Shown piece after piece: positions 43,180 to 52,272 of a stretch of DNA of 64,000 nucleotides. The stretch is from NCBI RefSeq assembly GCF_900625105.1, contig NZ_UYYD01000002.1, positions 124,001-188,000 of the forward strand. The letters are read 5' to 3'. The stretch comes from Agathobaculum sp. Marseille-P7918. GTDB lineage: Bacteria; Bacillota; Clostridia; Oscillospirales; Butyricicoccaceae. The notes under the pieces were generated by a model. It had not been told where the DNA came from. It ran no database searches and worked only from the letters and a program-made list of their open reading frames with translations. The first letter of the stretch is position 1; each line of letters starts with the position of its first letter. Made by a program: the position numbers and the translations under genes.

Positions 43180-43613
43180 GCGCCGCGCTCCCGCAGAATC
43201 TTGACCATGGTGACGATCGTGCCCTTGCCGGGCGTGGAGCGCACGCGCAGCTTGTCGGTGAACGATTCCATGATGGTAAAGCCCATGCCGCTGCGGGTGT
43301 CGTCGCCCGTGGTGAACATGGGCTGACGCGCCTGCTCGACGTTCTCAATGCCGCGCCCCGCGTCCTTGACCTTGAGCTCGAGCACGCGCCCCTCCATCAG
43401 CCGCACGGTGACCGTGATAAACCCGGTTTTGTCCGCGTAGCCGTGGACGATCGCGTTGGTGACCGCCTCGGACACGACGGTTTTGATGTCGCCCAGCTCC
43501 TCCATGGTCGGGTCGAGCTGCGAAACGAACGCGCCGACCGCCTGCCGCGCAAACGCTTCGTTGACCGAATGGCTTTCAAATTTCAGGCTCATTTTGTTGA
43601 TGACCGCGCGCAA
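43176..43613 (-). CDS. spoIIAB: anti-sigma F factor / serine kinase SpoIIAB
   Basis: 145 aa, GHKL ATPase fold. N-box EAVTNAIVHGY, G1 KDAGRGIEN and G2 RSGMGFTIMESF are visible, and QLDPTMEELGDIKTVVSEA is nearly identical to the Bacillus protein. It holds sigma-F inactive and phosphorylates SpoIIAA. The start may be TTG 43613, one base after the spoIIAA stop with a G-rich ribosome site, or ATG 43592, which aligns with the Bacillus start region. Confidence 0.93.
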   Translation of the reverse strand: MRAVINKMSLKFESHSVNEAFARQAVGAFVSQLDPTMEELGDIKTVVSEAVTNAIVHGYADKTGFITVTVRLMEGRVLELKVKDAGRGIENVEQARQPMFTTGDDTRSGMGFTIMESFTDKLRVRSTPGKGTIVTMVKILRERGA

Positions 43614-43614
43614 G

Positions 43615-43932
43615 TTACTCCCCCCTCTCGAAAATCATGACCTGCGGCAGACCCGCCGCCTCGAATACGCGCATGGGCTGCGGCGGCGTGCCGCGCACCA
43701 CAAAATCGCAGCCGCTGCGCGCACAGGTGCGGTGCAGATGCAAGACGACCGCAAGCCCCGAACTGTCCATGAACGTCAGCCCGGCCAGACTCAGCACCAG
43801 CTTTTGACAGGGATAGAGCGCCATCAGGTCCTCGCTCTGCTCGATGGCCTCGCGCGCGGCATGGTGGTCAAGCTCGCCCGCGAGCGAAACCGTCAGCACG
43901 CCCCCGCTTTCGGCCTGTGTGATATGCAGCAT
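43615..43932 (-). CDS. spoIIAA: anti-anti-sigma factor SpoIIAA
   Basis: 105 aa STAS domain. The phosphorylatable serine is in LTFMDSSGLAVVLH (about residue 58). It frees sigma-F by binding SpoIIAB when dephosphorylated by SpoIIE. First gene of the operon. A sigma-H or A promoter was not resolved in the short gap upstream. Confidence 0.94.
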   Translation of the reverse strand: MLHITQAESGGVLTVSLAGELDHHAAREAIEQSEDLMALYPCQKLVLSLAGLTFMDSSGLAVVLHLHRTCARSGCDFVVRGTPPQPMRVFEAAGLPQVMIFERGE

Positions 43933-43968
43933 ATGTGTCTTTCACCTCATTTTTTCTGTCCAAACGAA

Positions 43969-43997
43969 AAGGCTTGTACCCTTTCGGTACAAGCCTT
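43969..43997 (-). terminator. terminator of folC
   Basis: 12-bp perfect stem (43969-43980 with 43986-43997) with TTTTCGTTT following on the minus strand. Confidence 0.82.
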
Positions 43998-44018
43998 AGT
44001 TTACCATTTTTTACCGTT

Positions 44019-45323
44019 TTATTCTGCCGCTTTCTGTCGCGCGCGCAGGATTTTTTCTGCCTCGCCGATCAGATACAGCGACCCGCAGACCAGCACGCAG
44101 TCGCGCGGTCCGGCCTTTTCCAGCGCCTGCGACAGCGCATGCTCGACCGTGTGGCAGTCGTACACCTCGCCGCAGTGCTGCTCGGCAATGGCCGCGGCGG
44201 TCTGCGCGGGCAGAGCGCGCGCATCCGCTTCGGGCGCGCAGGCGAAAAACACATCCGCGCGGCGCGCCATCTCGTAAATGCATTCCCCGTATTCCTTGTC
44301 CTTGACCATGCCCATCACGACCAGCAGACGGCGCATTTTGAGCATTTCGTCCACCGTGCGGGTGAGCGCCGCCACGCCCGCGGCGTTGTGCGCGCCGTCG
44401 AGCAGCACGAGCGGCATATCCAGCATGCGCTCCAGCCGGCCGGGCATGCGCGCCCGCGCCAAGCCGCGCACCTCGGCCTCGACCGAGATGGTCCAGCCGC
44501 GCTCGCGCAGCGCGGCGATCACACGCAGCGCGGTCTGCGCGTTTTGCAGCTGATGCCGGCCGGGCATCGGGATGGTGTAGCCCTGTCCCCCGCGCACAAA
44601 TGCCGAACCCAGAATATCGCACCGCAGCACGCGCATCTCCTGCATGCCGTCAAACCAGACCGCGCCCGCGGCGTCGCACGCGCGCCGGAGCACCGGCAGC
44701 GCCTCGTCCGGCTGATGGTCCGCACACACCACCGCGCAGGCCGGCTTGATGATGCCCGCCTTCTCCCCGGCGATCGCGGCGACCGTATCGCCCAGCACAG
44801 CCATGTGGTCGCGCGAGATGGGCGTGATGACGCACACCTCGGGCGCACGGATGACGTTGGTCGCGTCGCACCGGCCGCCGAGGCCGGTCTCGAGCACCAC
44901 GATGTCGCACTGCTGCTCGGCAAAGTAGAGAAACGCGACCGCAGTCGTGAACTCGAACTCGCCGATGTGCTCACCCTCGGGCAGCGTCAGCCCCTTGCAC
45001 GCCTGCGCGACCTGTTCGGACAGGCGCGTCAGATCCGCGTCCGGGATCATGGCGCCGTTTACGCGGATGCGCTCATGGAACTGCACGAGATAGGGCGAGG
45101 TGTACAGCCCGACGCGATACCCGGCCGCGCGCAGCACGGAGTCCAGCATGCAGGCGGTCGAGCCCTTGCCGTTCGTGCCCGCCAGATGCACGAATTTCAG
45201 TTTGTCCTGCGGGTCGCCCAGCGCGCTGCACAGCGCGCGGATGCGGTGCAGGCCGGCCTTGCCGGAAAAGCGGCCGAGCGAATGAATATAGTCGATCGCG
45301 GTTTTGGGAATTGCGGTGTCCAT
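44019..45323 (-). CDS. folC: folylpolyglutamate synthase / dihydrofolate synthase
   Basis: 434 aa, Mur-ligase-like. P-loop LAGTNGKGSTACML (about residue 44), GLYTSPYLVQFHERIRVNG and LETGLGGRCDATNVI are hallmark FolC blocks; LDGAHNAAGVAAL lies in the C-terminal domain. It adds glutamates to folates. The start is the ATG at 45323, with AGGAAAGGG about 6 bases upstream. Confidence 0.94.
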   Translation of the reverse strand: MDTAIPKTAIDYIHSLGRFSGKAGLHRIRALCSALGDPQDKLKFVHLAGTNGKGSTACMLDSVLRAAGYRVGLYTSPYLVQFHERIRVNGAMIPDADLTRLSEQVAQACKGLTLPEGEHIGEFEFTTAVAFLYFAEQQCDIVVLETGLGGRCDATNVIRAPEVCVITPISRDHMAVLGDTVAAIAGEKAGIIKPACAVVCADHQPDEALPVLRRACDAAGAVWFDGMQEMRVLRCDILGSAFVRGGQGYTIPMPGRHQLQNAQTALRVIAALRERGWTISVEAEVRGLARARMPGRLERMLDMPLVLLDGAHNAAGVAALTRTVDEMLKMRRLLVVMGMVKDKEYGECIYEMARRADVFFACAPEADARALPAQTAAAIAEQHCGEVYDCHTVEHALSQALEKAGPRDCVLVCGSLYLIGEAEKILRARQKAAE

Positions 45324-45422
45324 AATAAACCCTTTCCTGTCATAAGATAGCAACATTATAGCACGCCTTGACGAAAAGAAAAAGGAGAAACCGCGGTTTC
45401 CCCTTTTCCTGCGCCCGATGGG

Positions 45423-46292
45423 TCAGTCGTCCTGCCCGCGCACGGACGCCGCTTTGAGCGCCGCCCGCTTGCGCCGGAACCGGCCGTGGATCGCGCCCGC
45501 CGCGCCGCGCGCGGACACCGGCAGCTGCACGCCGAAGATGATCTTGGTCACCCAGAGGAAGAACAGCAGCACCGCGATCGGCAGCACACAGCTGGTGATG
45601 ATCAGCACCGCGACCGCGTCGATAAACTGGCTGAGCAGGTTTTCCGCCTGCTCCATCACGCCGGACACCCCGTTTGTGATGGTCTCGCCGATGCCGCTGA
45701 GCCAGCCGCCGATGCCGCCGTCCTGCGTCTGCTCGGCGGTGTCGTCCTGCTCGATCTCGTCGGTCGCCTGCTGCACGGTTTGGACCGTCTTTTGGGTGTC
45801 GAACGTCTCCTCCACCAGATGGCTCACCTGTATGCTGGCCGGCACGACCAGACAGATCACGAGGCCGAACACCGCCAGCCGCACGGCAAGCTGCACAAGC
45901 ACGGTCCGGCGGCAGAACAGCCAGAAGATCGTCAGCACGCACGCGGCCGGGATGAGGTACTGGAAGGTCACGAGGCAGGTCATGGTGAGCAGGAACTTTT
46001 CCAGCAGGATCGCGCCCACCACGATCAGCAGATAGGTCGCCATTTCGGCGATCTGGTTGGCGATCGGCGTGGTCGCGTCGCCCGGAATGGCCGAAACCGC
46101 AACCGAACCCGCGGCGGCCGCCGCCGTCAGCTCGGTCACCGTCCCCTTTTTCTCGTCCAGCGCCGCGATGGACGCCGCGTGGAACGCCGGGTCGGACAGC
46201 CTGCCCGCCAGCACAAACGCGGACAGCAGGGCGATCACGACCAGCGCCGCCACGGCGATCCATTTCTTGACATTGGGATTTAGGGTTTTCAT
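45423..46292 (-). CDS. multi-pass membrane protein of unknown function
   Basis: About 289 aa. A helix at 11-29 (WIAVAALVVIALLSAFVLAG), then a ~45-residue outer segment, three helices at about 78-165 (YLLIVVGAILLEKFLLTMTCLV and others), an acidic glutamine-rich loop (TVQQATDEIEQDDTAEQTQDGG without known motif) and a last helix near 240. The C-terminus is strongly basic (GRFRRKRAALKAASVRG). The start ATG at 46292 has GAGGAGAG upstream. I do not recognise a family. Confidence 0.62.
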   Translation of the reverse strand: MKTLNPNVKKWIAVAALVVIALLSAFVLAGRLSDPAFHAASIAALDEKKGTVTELTAAAAAGSVAVSAIPGDATTPIANQIAEMATYLLIVVGAILLEKFLLTMTCLVTFQYLIPAACVLTIFWLFCRRTVLVQLAVRLAVFGLVICLVVPASIQVSHLVEETFDTQKTVQTVQQATDEIEQDDTAEQTQDGGIGGWLSGIGETITNGVSGVMEQAENLLSQFIDAVAVLIITSCVLPIAVLLFFLWVTKIIFGVQLPVSARGAAGAIHGRFRRKRAALKAASVRGQDD

Positions 46293-46410
46293 CAAAATCT
46301 CTCCTCTCAGGTTTTTGCGTCTCCGCATAAGAGAGCCTGTTGTTTTCGCGCGGTGGTTTTCCACATTGTTTCAATCTTCGACATTATAGCACGTTTTCCG
46401 ACAAAAGAAA

Positions 46411-46437
46411 AACGGTATGGCACAGCCATACCGTTTT
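46411..46437 (-). terminator. terminator of valS
   Basis: 12-bp perfect stem (46411-46422 with 46426-46437) followed by TTTTCTTTTG on the minus strand. Confidence 0.85.
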
Positions 46438-46456
46438 TTTCATGTTGCACTTGATT

Positions 46457-49078
46457 TTAGCCGAGGGCTGCGATGGATTCCTCGAGCTTTGCCAGGTGCT
46501 CGCGCAGGTGTTCGGCCTTTTCTCGTTCGGCCGCGACGACCTTCTCGGGCGCCTTATCGACAAACTTCGGGTTGTCGAGCTTTTTCATGACGAACGCGAT
46601 GTCGTCCTCGACCTTGGCCTTCTCCTTCTCGAGGCGCGCGCGCTCGGCGGCGAAGTCGATCAGGTCGCCCATCGGCATATACAGCTGCGCGTCACCCGTG
46701 ACGACCGACGCCATCTTGGCCGCGTCCGCGGGCACCGCGTCGATCAGCTCAATGCCGGACGCATAGGCGAGCTTAGGGAAGAAGCCTTCGCCGGCGGCAA
46801 AGGTGTCCTTCTTCTCGGTCAGGATGAGCACCTTGGCCTTCTTGGACGGCGGGACGTTCATCTCGCTGCGGCGGTTGCGGATGGCGCGCACCGCGTCCAT
46901 CAGCGTCTCCATCTGTGCCTCTTCGGCGGCAAAGTGCAGCTTTTCGTCGTACTCCGGCCACTTGGACACCATGACCGACGGGCCTTCGTGCGGCAGCGCC
47001 TGCCAGATGGTCTCGGTGATGAACGGCATGAACGGATGCAGCAGCTGCATCGCGCCCGACAGCACATAGCACAGCACCTTCTGGACGCTCTCGTCGCCCG
47101 CCTGCAGACGGGTCTTGGCGATCTCGATATACCAGTCGCAGAAGTTGTCCCAGATGAAGTCGTTGAGCTTGGAAGCCGCCAGACCCAGCTCGTACTGGTC
47201 GATGTTGCGGGTGACCTCGGCAACCAGCGTGTTGTACTTGGACACGATCCACTTGTCCTCGAGCGCAAGCGTCTCGGGCAGCGCGGGCTTTTCGTCCTTG
47301 CTGATGGTCAGGTTCATCTGAATGAAACGCGACGCGTTCCAGATCTTGTTGCAGAAGTTACGCGACGCCTGCACGCGCTCGTCCGAGAAACGCATGTCGT
47401 TTCCGGGGCTGTTGCCGGTCGCGAGGGTGAAGCGCAGCGCGTCCGCGCCGTACTGGTCGATGACTTCCAGCGGGTCGATGCCGTTGCCGAGCGACTTGGA
47501 CATCTTGCGGCCCTGCGCGTCGCGCACCAGGCCGTGGATATACACGGTCTTGAACGGGGTCTGGCCCATGTGCTCGACACCCGAGAAGATCATGCGCGCG
47601 ACCCAGAAGAAGATGATGTCGTAGCCGGTGACCAGCGTGGAGGTCGGGTAGAAGTAATCAAGCTCCGGGGTCTTGTCCGGCCAGCCGAGCGTGGAGAACG
47701 GCCACAGCGCGGAGGAGAACCAGGTATCCAGCACGTCCTCTTCCTGACGGACGTTCTTGGAGCCGCACTTCGGGCAGACGTGCACGTCTTCCTTGGAGAC
47801 GGTCATCTCGCCGCAGTCGTCGCAGTAGAACGCCGGGATGCGATGGCCCCACCACAACTGACGCGAAATGCACCAGTCATGCACGTTTTCCATCCAGCGC
47901 AGATAGGTCTTGGAGAAGCGGTCGGGCACGAACTTGGTCTTGCCCTCGGTGACGACGTCCATCGCGGGCTTCGCAAGCGGCGCCATCTTGACGAACCACT
48001 GAGCCGAGGTCATCGGCTCGACCGTCGTGCCGCAGCGGTAGCAAGTGCCGACGTTGTGCTCGTGGTCCTCGATCTTGACCAGATAGCCGCCCTCTTCGAG
48101 GTCCTTGATAACCGCCTTGCGGCACTCGTAGCGGTCCATGCCCTCGTACTTACCGCCGTTTTCGTTGACGGTCGCGTCCTCGTTGAACACGAGGATCTGC
48201 TCGAGGTTGTGGCGCTGGCCCATCTCGAAGTCGTTCGGGTCGTGGCAGGGCGTGACCTTAACGCAGCCCGTACCAAATTCCATATCGACGTAATCGTCGC
48301 CGAAGATCGGGATTTCGCGGTTCATAATCGGCAGAATGCAGGTCTTGCCGATCAGGTGCTTGTAGCGCTCGTCATTCGGGTTGACGGCAACGCCGGTATC
48401 GCCCATGAAGGTCTCCGGGCGGGTGGTCGCAACGACCAGATCGCCCGAACCGTCCGCCAGCGGATAGCGGATGTGCCACAGCTTGCCCGGCTGGGTCTCG
48501 TATTCGACCTCGGCGTCAGACAGCGCGGTCGCGCAGTGCGGGCACCAGTTGATAATGCGGTGGCCCTTGTAAATCAGGCCCTTGTTATAGAGGTTGACAA
48601 ACACCTCGCGGACTGCCTTGGAGCAGCCTTCGTCCATCGTGAAGCGCTCGCGCTCCCAATCGCAGGACGAGCCGAGCTTTTTCAGCTGGCTGATGATGCG
48701 GTCGCCGTACTTGTTCTTCCAGTCCCAGACGCGCTCGAGGAACTTCTCGCGGCCAAGGTCGTAGCGGGTCAGGCCCTCTTCCTTGCGCAGGTTCTCCTCC
48801 ACCTTGATCTGCGTCGCGATACCCGCGTGGTCAGTGCCGGGCATCCACAGTGCTTCGTAGCCCTGCATACGCTTGGTGCGGATCAGGATATCCTGCAAGG
48901 TCTCGTCGAACGCGTGGCCCATGTGGAGCTGGCCGGTCACGTTCGGGGGCGGGATGACGATGGTATAGGGTTTCTTGTCCGGGTTGACCTCGGCGTGGAA
49001 GAAGCCGGAGTCATTCCAGAAGCTGTACAGCTTGTCCTCGACCGCTTTTGGGTCGTAGGTCTTGGGCAGTTCGCTCAT
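46457..49078 (-). CDS. valS: valyl-tRNA synthetase
   Basis: 873 aa, class I. HIGH-type motif [14 protein letters not shown] near residue 43 and KMSKS in [14 protein letters not shown] (about 520). The editing domain holds [17 protein letters not shown]-terminal coiled coil closes the protein ([19 protein letters not shown]). Charges tRNA-Val. The start is the ATG at 49078, with AAGGAG 9 bases upstream. Regulated by the valine T-box leader at 49343-49592. Confidence 0.96.
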   Translation of the reverse strand: MSELPKTYDPKAVEDKLYSFWNDSGFFHAEVNPDKKPYTIVIPPPNVTGQLHMGHAFDETLQDILIRTKRMQGYEALWMPGTDHAGIATQIKVEENLRKEEGLTRYDLGREKFLERVWDWKNKYGDRIISQLKKLGSSCDWERERFTMDEGCSKAVREVFVNLYNKGLIYKGHRIINWCPHCATALSDAEVEYETQPGKLWHIRYPLADGSGDLVVATTRPETFMGDTGVAVNPNDERYKHLIGKTCILPIMNREIPIFGDDYVDMEFGTGCVKVTPCHDPNDFEMGQRHNLEQILVFNEDATVNENGGKYEGMDRYECRKAVIKDLEEGGYLVKIEDHEHNVGTCYRCGTTVEPMTSAQWFVKMAPLAKPAMDVVTEGKTKFVPDRFSKTYLRWMENVHDWCISRQLWWGHRIPAFYCDDCGEMTVSKEDVHVCPKCGSKNVRQEEDVLDTWFSSALWPFSTLGWPDKTPELDYFYPTSTLVTGYDIIFFWVARMIFSGVEHMGQTPFKTVYIHGLVRDAQGRKMSKSLGNGIDPLEVIDQYGADALRFTLATGNSPGNDMRFSDERVQASRNFCNKIWNASRFIQMNLTISKDEKPALPETLALEDKWIVSKYNTLVAEVTRNIDQYELGLAASKLNDFIWDNFCDWYIEIAKTRLQAGDESVQKVLCYVLSGAMQLLHPFMPFITETIWQALPHEGPSVMVSKWPEYDEKLHFAAEEAQMETLMDAVRAIRNRRSEMNVPPSKKAKVLILTEKKDTFAAGEGFFPKLAYASGIELIDAVPADAAKMASVVTGDAQLYMPMGDLIDFAAERARLEKEKAKVEDDIAFVMKKLDNPKFVDKAPEKVVAAEREKAEHLREHLAKLEESIAALG

Positions 49079-49080
49079 GG

Positions 49081-49342
49081 CTCTATCTCCTTTTGAATTA
49101 AATTGACTGGTTTTCACATGCACCGCCGCCGGCGCGGCAGCGCCCTCTGGGGTGGCAGATCTCCCTTGCTGTTTCTCTCAGCAGTCGGGTGGCAGCCGTT
49201 TGGCAGAACCCACCTTTGCGCGCAAAGCGCGCCCTGCAGGAAGAGGGTGATTCGCAAGAGGGGGAAACCACGGGTTTTCCCCTCGTGTGCGCCTGCGGCG
49301 CGCAGCCGCACACTTGCCGTCGCCCGCGGAATACGGGCAAAC
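49081..49342 (-). other. hairpin-rich segment between the T-box terminator and valS
   Basis: 262 bp without a gene. Consecutive inverted repeats include GTGTGCG/CGCACAC (49285/49307), GAGGGGGAAACC with GGTTTTCCCCTC (49258/49273), GCGCGC/GCGCGC (near 49219), TGCTG/CAGCA (near 49168) and TTGCC/GGCAA (49314/49336). It forms the 3' part of the valS leader after read-through. Confidence 0.6.
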
Positions 49343-49592
49343 AAAAAAAGCACGCCGTCCATACTAGGACGAAGCGTGCTCCGTGGTACCACCTAACTTC
49401 GCGGCAAAAAAGCCGCGCACTCGTTGACCCGTAACGTGGGCGGGACGGGACGGCTTACTCATTTCAGCCCTCCTGCTCGAAAGCGACCTTCTTCCTGCCT
49501 GCCGAAGGGCTTGCACCGAACCGCCCTCTCTCTTGACGCGCGGGGAACAGGAATACTCCTCTTTGTCATTGCATTTTGCATATTAACTTAAT
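49343..49592 (-). promoter_or_regulatory. valine T-box leader of valS
   Basis: On the minus strand: AGAGAGAGGG and GGTGCAAGCCC of stem I, a specifier GTC (valine; plus coordinates 49485-49487) after GAAG, stem III, then the T-box AGGTGGTACCACGG (complement of 49381-49394). A GCACGC/GCGTGC terminator with T7 closes it (49343-49380). Uncharged tRNA-Val should favour antitermination. Confidence 0.92.
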
Positions 49593-49593
49593 C

Positions 49594-49622
49594 AGTATAT
49601 CCACATTCTGAAAGGTTGTCAA
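49594..49622 (-). promoter_or_regulatory. promoter of the valS T-box transcript
   Basis: Minus strand TTGACA (complement of 49617-49622), 17-bp spacer, TATACT (49594-49599): near-consensus. Confidence 0.8.
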
Positions 49623-49687
49623 GCACCATTACCAAAATACTGCCTTTATTTTGCACAAAATCGGCTCAAACTATGTCGTCCTGTAAC

Positions 49688-49715
49688 TTGTTCTTTACAT
49701 CCCTTTTGCTATAAT
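49688..49715 (+). promoter_or_regulatory. promoter of the 263-aa membrane protein
   Basis: TTGTTC (49688-49693), 16-bp spacer, TATAAT (49710-49715), 32 bases before the start codon. Confidence 0.6.
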
Positions 49716-49747
49716 AAAGGTATCAAAACGTAGGGGAGGCGACCGCC

Positions 49748-50539
49748 ATGCGTGCAAAGCTCCGTTCTGTTCTCTGCCTGTTTGCCTTGCTTCTCGTGCT
49801 GCTGCCCGCAACCGCGAGCGCCAACGGCCTGCCGTATACATCCATTTATATCGGCATTGCCGGTCTGGACGACGGCATCACGCATGTCGCCCTGCTGGGA
49901 CGCGAGCCGTATACCAAACCCTTGAGTTCCCCGCCCGAAGCACTCACCGCCGCCCTGCCGGATGGCTGGCATGTGTGGGACTGGACATCATACGACCGCG
50001 ACGACCAGCCCATGTATTTTATGGACGTCCCCTACCCGGGGCCGTTCCGCGTGGCCGTGCTGCACGAGGACGGCACGCTGCTAGTCACGGACGAGGCGGA
50101 ACGCATCCGCGCGATGCAAACCTTTTCCGTCGACGCACAGACCGGCGCGATTTCCACCTTGGGCGCCTGGTTCACCCTGCTCAAGCAGTTCGCGTGCACG
50201 TTTCTGTTCACGCTGCTGATTGAGGTAGTCGTCCTGCTGCTGTTTGGCTTTCCGCTGGGCGAAAACATCGTACCATTCCTGCTGGTCAACCTTGCAACGC
50301 AGGCTTTGATGACGCTGACCTATGGGCGCATCCTGCTCTCCTCCAACCGAGAGCACGCCTTTTTCTGGGCGTTTGCCATCGAAGCGGTCATTTTCGTCAT
50401 CGAGTCGCTTGCCTATGCGCGTTTTCTGCATGGTCATACCCGCGCGCGCCGTGTGGCCTATGCCATCACCGCCAACCTGCTGAGTTTTGTCATCGGCACG
50501 CTGCTGATTACGCCATTTTACAGCGCGCTCCGGCTTTGA
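49748..50539 (+). CDS. signal-peptide-bearing membrane protein of unknown function
   Basis: 263 aa. A signal peptide (about 1-26, ending ATASANG) precedes a ~130-residue outer domain (YTSIYIGIAGLDDGITHVALL, DGWHVWDWTSYDRDDQPMYF). Four membrane helices follow (FACTFLFTLLIEVVVLLLFGF, IVPFLLVNLATQALMTLTYG, FFWAFAIEAVIFVIESLAYA, VAYAITANLLSFVIGTLLI). The membrane half resembles proteins seen in other Clostridia but I recognise no named family. GGGGAGGC precedes the ATG. Confidence 0.65.
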   Translation: MRAKLRSVLCLFALLLVLLPATASANGLPYTSIYIGIAGLDDGITHVALLGREPYTKPLSSPPEALTAALPDGWHVWDWTSYDRDDQPMYFMDVPYPGPFRVAVLHEDGTLLVTDEAERIRAMQTFSVDAQTGAISTLGAWFTLLKQFACTFLFTLLIEVVVLLLFGFPLGENIVPFLLVNLATQALMTLTYGRILLSSNREHAFFWAFAIEAVIFVIESLAYARFLHGHTRARRVAYAITANLLSFVIGTLLITPFYSALRL

Positions 50540-50562
50540 GGGGATAAAAATGCATTTTCCCC

Positions 50563-50596
50563 TTGCATTTGCCCAAAAACTGTGTTTTAATAATAC
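50563..50596 (+). promoter_or_regulatory. promoter of the pheS T-box transcript
   Basis: Possible pairs are TTGCCC (50569-50574) with TAATAC (50591-50596, 16-bp spacer), or TTGCAT (50563-50568) with TAATAA (50588-50593). Confidence 0.5.
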
Positions 50597-50599
50597 TGT

Positions 50600-50874
50600 T
50601 ATGGAAGAATGACACCTGCGATGAACAGGGAAAGTACCGTCACTCCCCTCTTTTCAGAGAAAACGGCCTTTGGCTGCGAGCCGTCCAAAGAGACCTGACG
50701 CGAAGTTCCCCTGCGAGCACCGGCGCTGAACCAAAACAGTAGGCGCAGGCGAAGTAACGCCCCGTTACCGGCGTTCAATGAGTGCCCGGCCCGTCCGGGA
50801 ATCAGGGTGGTACCACGGAAGACAGTGTTTGCACGCCTTTCGTCCCTATTTTGCGGGACGAAAGGCTTTTTTTA
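50600..50874 (+). promoter_or_regulatory. phenylalanine T-box leader of pheS-pheT
   Basis: Stem I with CAGAGAAAACGG, a specifier TTC (phenylalanine, 50706-50708) after GCGAAG, stem III, the T-box AGGGTGGTACCACGG (50804-50818) and a 12-bp terminator stem GCCTTTCGTCCC (50835-50846 with 50855-50866) followed by T7. Regulates pheS by tRNA-Phe charging. Confidence 0.93.
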
Positions 50875-50912
50875 TTGCGTCCCTGAACGATTTTTCATAA
50901 AGGAGAGTCACC

Positions 50913-51932
50913 ATGAAAGAAAAACTGCAAGGCATTTTGCAGGCCGCGAAAGATCAGCTTGCCGCGGCAAACGACGCCCGCGCGCTCGACGAGGCGCGTG
51001 TCCGCTTCCTCGGCAAAAAGGGCGAGCTGACCGCTCTGCTCAAGGGCATGAAGGACGTTGCTCCGGAGGAACGTCCGGCTGTCGGTCAGCTGATCAACGA
51101 CGTGCGCGCCGAGATCGAAACCATCATTGAAAAGCAGAAGAAAGTCATCGAGCAGGCAGCGCTCGCGCACAAGCTCGAGGCCGAGACCATCGACGTCACC
51201 CTGCCGGGTGAGGATGTCGTCATCGGCAAAAAGCATCCGCTCAACATCGTACTGGACGAACTCAAGGAAATCTTCATCGGTCTGGGCTTCTCGATCGCGG
51301 AAGGCCCGGAGGTCGAGCTCGACCACTATAACTTCGAAGCGCTCAACATCCCGAAGGACCACCCCGCGCGCGACACGCAGGATACGTTCTACATTTCGGA
51401 CAACGTCGTGCTGCGCACGCAGACCTCGGGCATGCAGGTGCGCGTCATGGAAAAGAAAAAGCCGCCGATCCGCATCATCGCGCCCGGCCGCGTTTACCGT
51501 TCGGACGCCGTGGACGCCACCCACTCCCCGCTGTTCCACCAGATCGAGGGCTTGGTCGTTGACAAGGGCATCCGCATGAGCGACCTCAAGGGCATCCTCG
51601 AGCTGTTCGCCAAGAAGCTGTACGGCGAGGACACGGTCGTTCGCTTCCGCCCGCACCACTTCCCGTTCACCGAGCCGAGCGCCGAAATGGACATCCAGTG
51701 CTACCGCTGCCACGGCGCGGGCTGCCCGCTGTGCAAGGGCGAGGGCTGGATCGAGATCCTCGGCTGCGGCATGGTGCACCCCAAGGTGCTCGAAACCAGC
51801 GGCATCGACCCGGAAGAGTACTCGGGCTATGCGTTCGGCATCGGCCTGGAGCGCACGGTCATGGGCCGCTTCAAGATCGACGATATCCGCCTGTTCTATG
51901 AGAACGACGTGCGGTTCCTGGAGCAGTTCTAA
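50913..51932 (+). CDS. pheS: phenylalanyl-tRNA synthetase alpha subunit
   Basis: 339 aa, class II. Coiled-coil N-terminus (about 1-85), then the catalytic core: [19 protein letters not shown], motif 2 [38 protein letters not shown] and motif 3 [16 protein letters not shown]. Works as an alpha2-beta2 enzyme with PheT. GGAGAG precedes the ATG. A 340-bp hairpin array separates it from pheT. Confidence 0.96.
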   Translation: MKEKLQGILQAAKDQLAAANDARALDEARVRFLGKKGELTALLKGMKDVAPEERPAVGQLINDVRAEIETIIEKQKKVIEQAALAHKLEAETIDVTLPGEDVVIGKKHPLNIVLDELKEIFIGLGFSIAEGPEVELDHYNFEALNIPKDHPARDTQDTFYISDNVVLRTQTSGMQVRVMEKKKPPIRIIAPGRVYRSDAVDATHSPLFHQIEGLVVDKGIRMSDLKGILELFAKKLYGEDTVVRFRPHHFPFTEPSAEMDIQCYRCHGAGCPLCKGEGWIEILGCGMVHPKVLETSGIDPEEYSGYAFGIGLERTVMGRFKIDDIRLFYENDVRFLEQF

Positions 51933-51936
51933 AAAG

Positions 51937-52249
51937 TATAGGGGACTTCAAAAGTCCCCTATATACGAGAACAAGTTCCGGAGAAACTTGTTCTCGATAC
52001 CCGAACGACGCGCCCCAAGGGCGCTGGGTCGGGGTGTAAAAAGTCCGGCAAAGCTGGACTTTTTACGAGCGCGCAATGCGCGTATAAAATAGAAAACCGC
52101 ACCGCGGTTTTCATCAAAACCGGGAGCATGTATCACGGTTTTGATACCAGAGCGGAGAAAAGTTTCGCTCGCCGGAACTTTTCGCAGCCCTGAATGCGTC
52201 CGAACCATGTTCGGCGCATTCCCCTCGATTGAAACCGTGGTTTCAATCG
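51937..52249 (+). repeat. array of about nine hairpins between pheS and pheT
   Basis: Successive inverted repeats: 51937-51948/51952-51963 (12 bp), 51966-51977/51985-51996 (12), 52036-52046/52056-52066 (11), 52092-52100/52104-52112 (9), 52113-52122/52136-52145 (10), 52156-52163/52176-52183 (8), 52192-52205/52209-52221 (13 with one bulge) and 52226-52236/52239-52249 (11). Imperfect GC-rich ones lie near 52001-52034 and 52070-52083. No ORF is supported. None has a clear T-tail on the plus strand, so this is unlikely to be a plain terminator series. Confidence 0.75.
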
Positions 52250-52272
52250 AAAAAATTCAAGGAGGAATTTTT

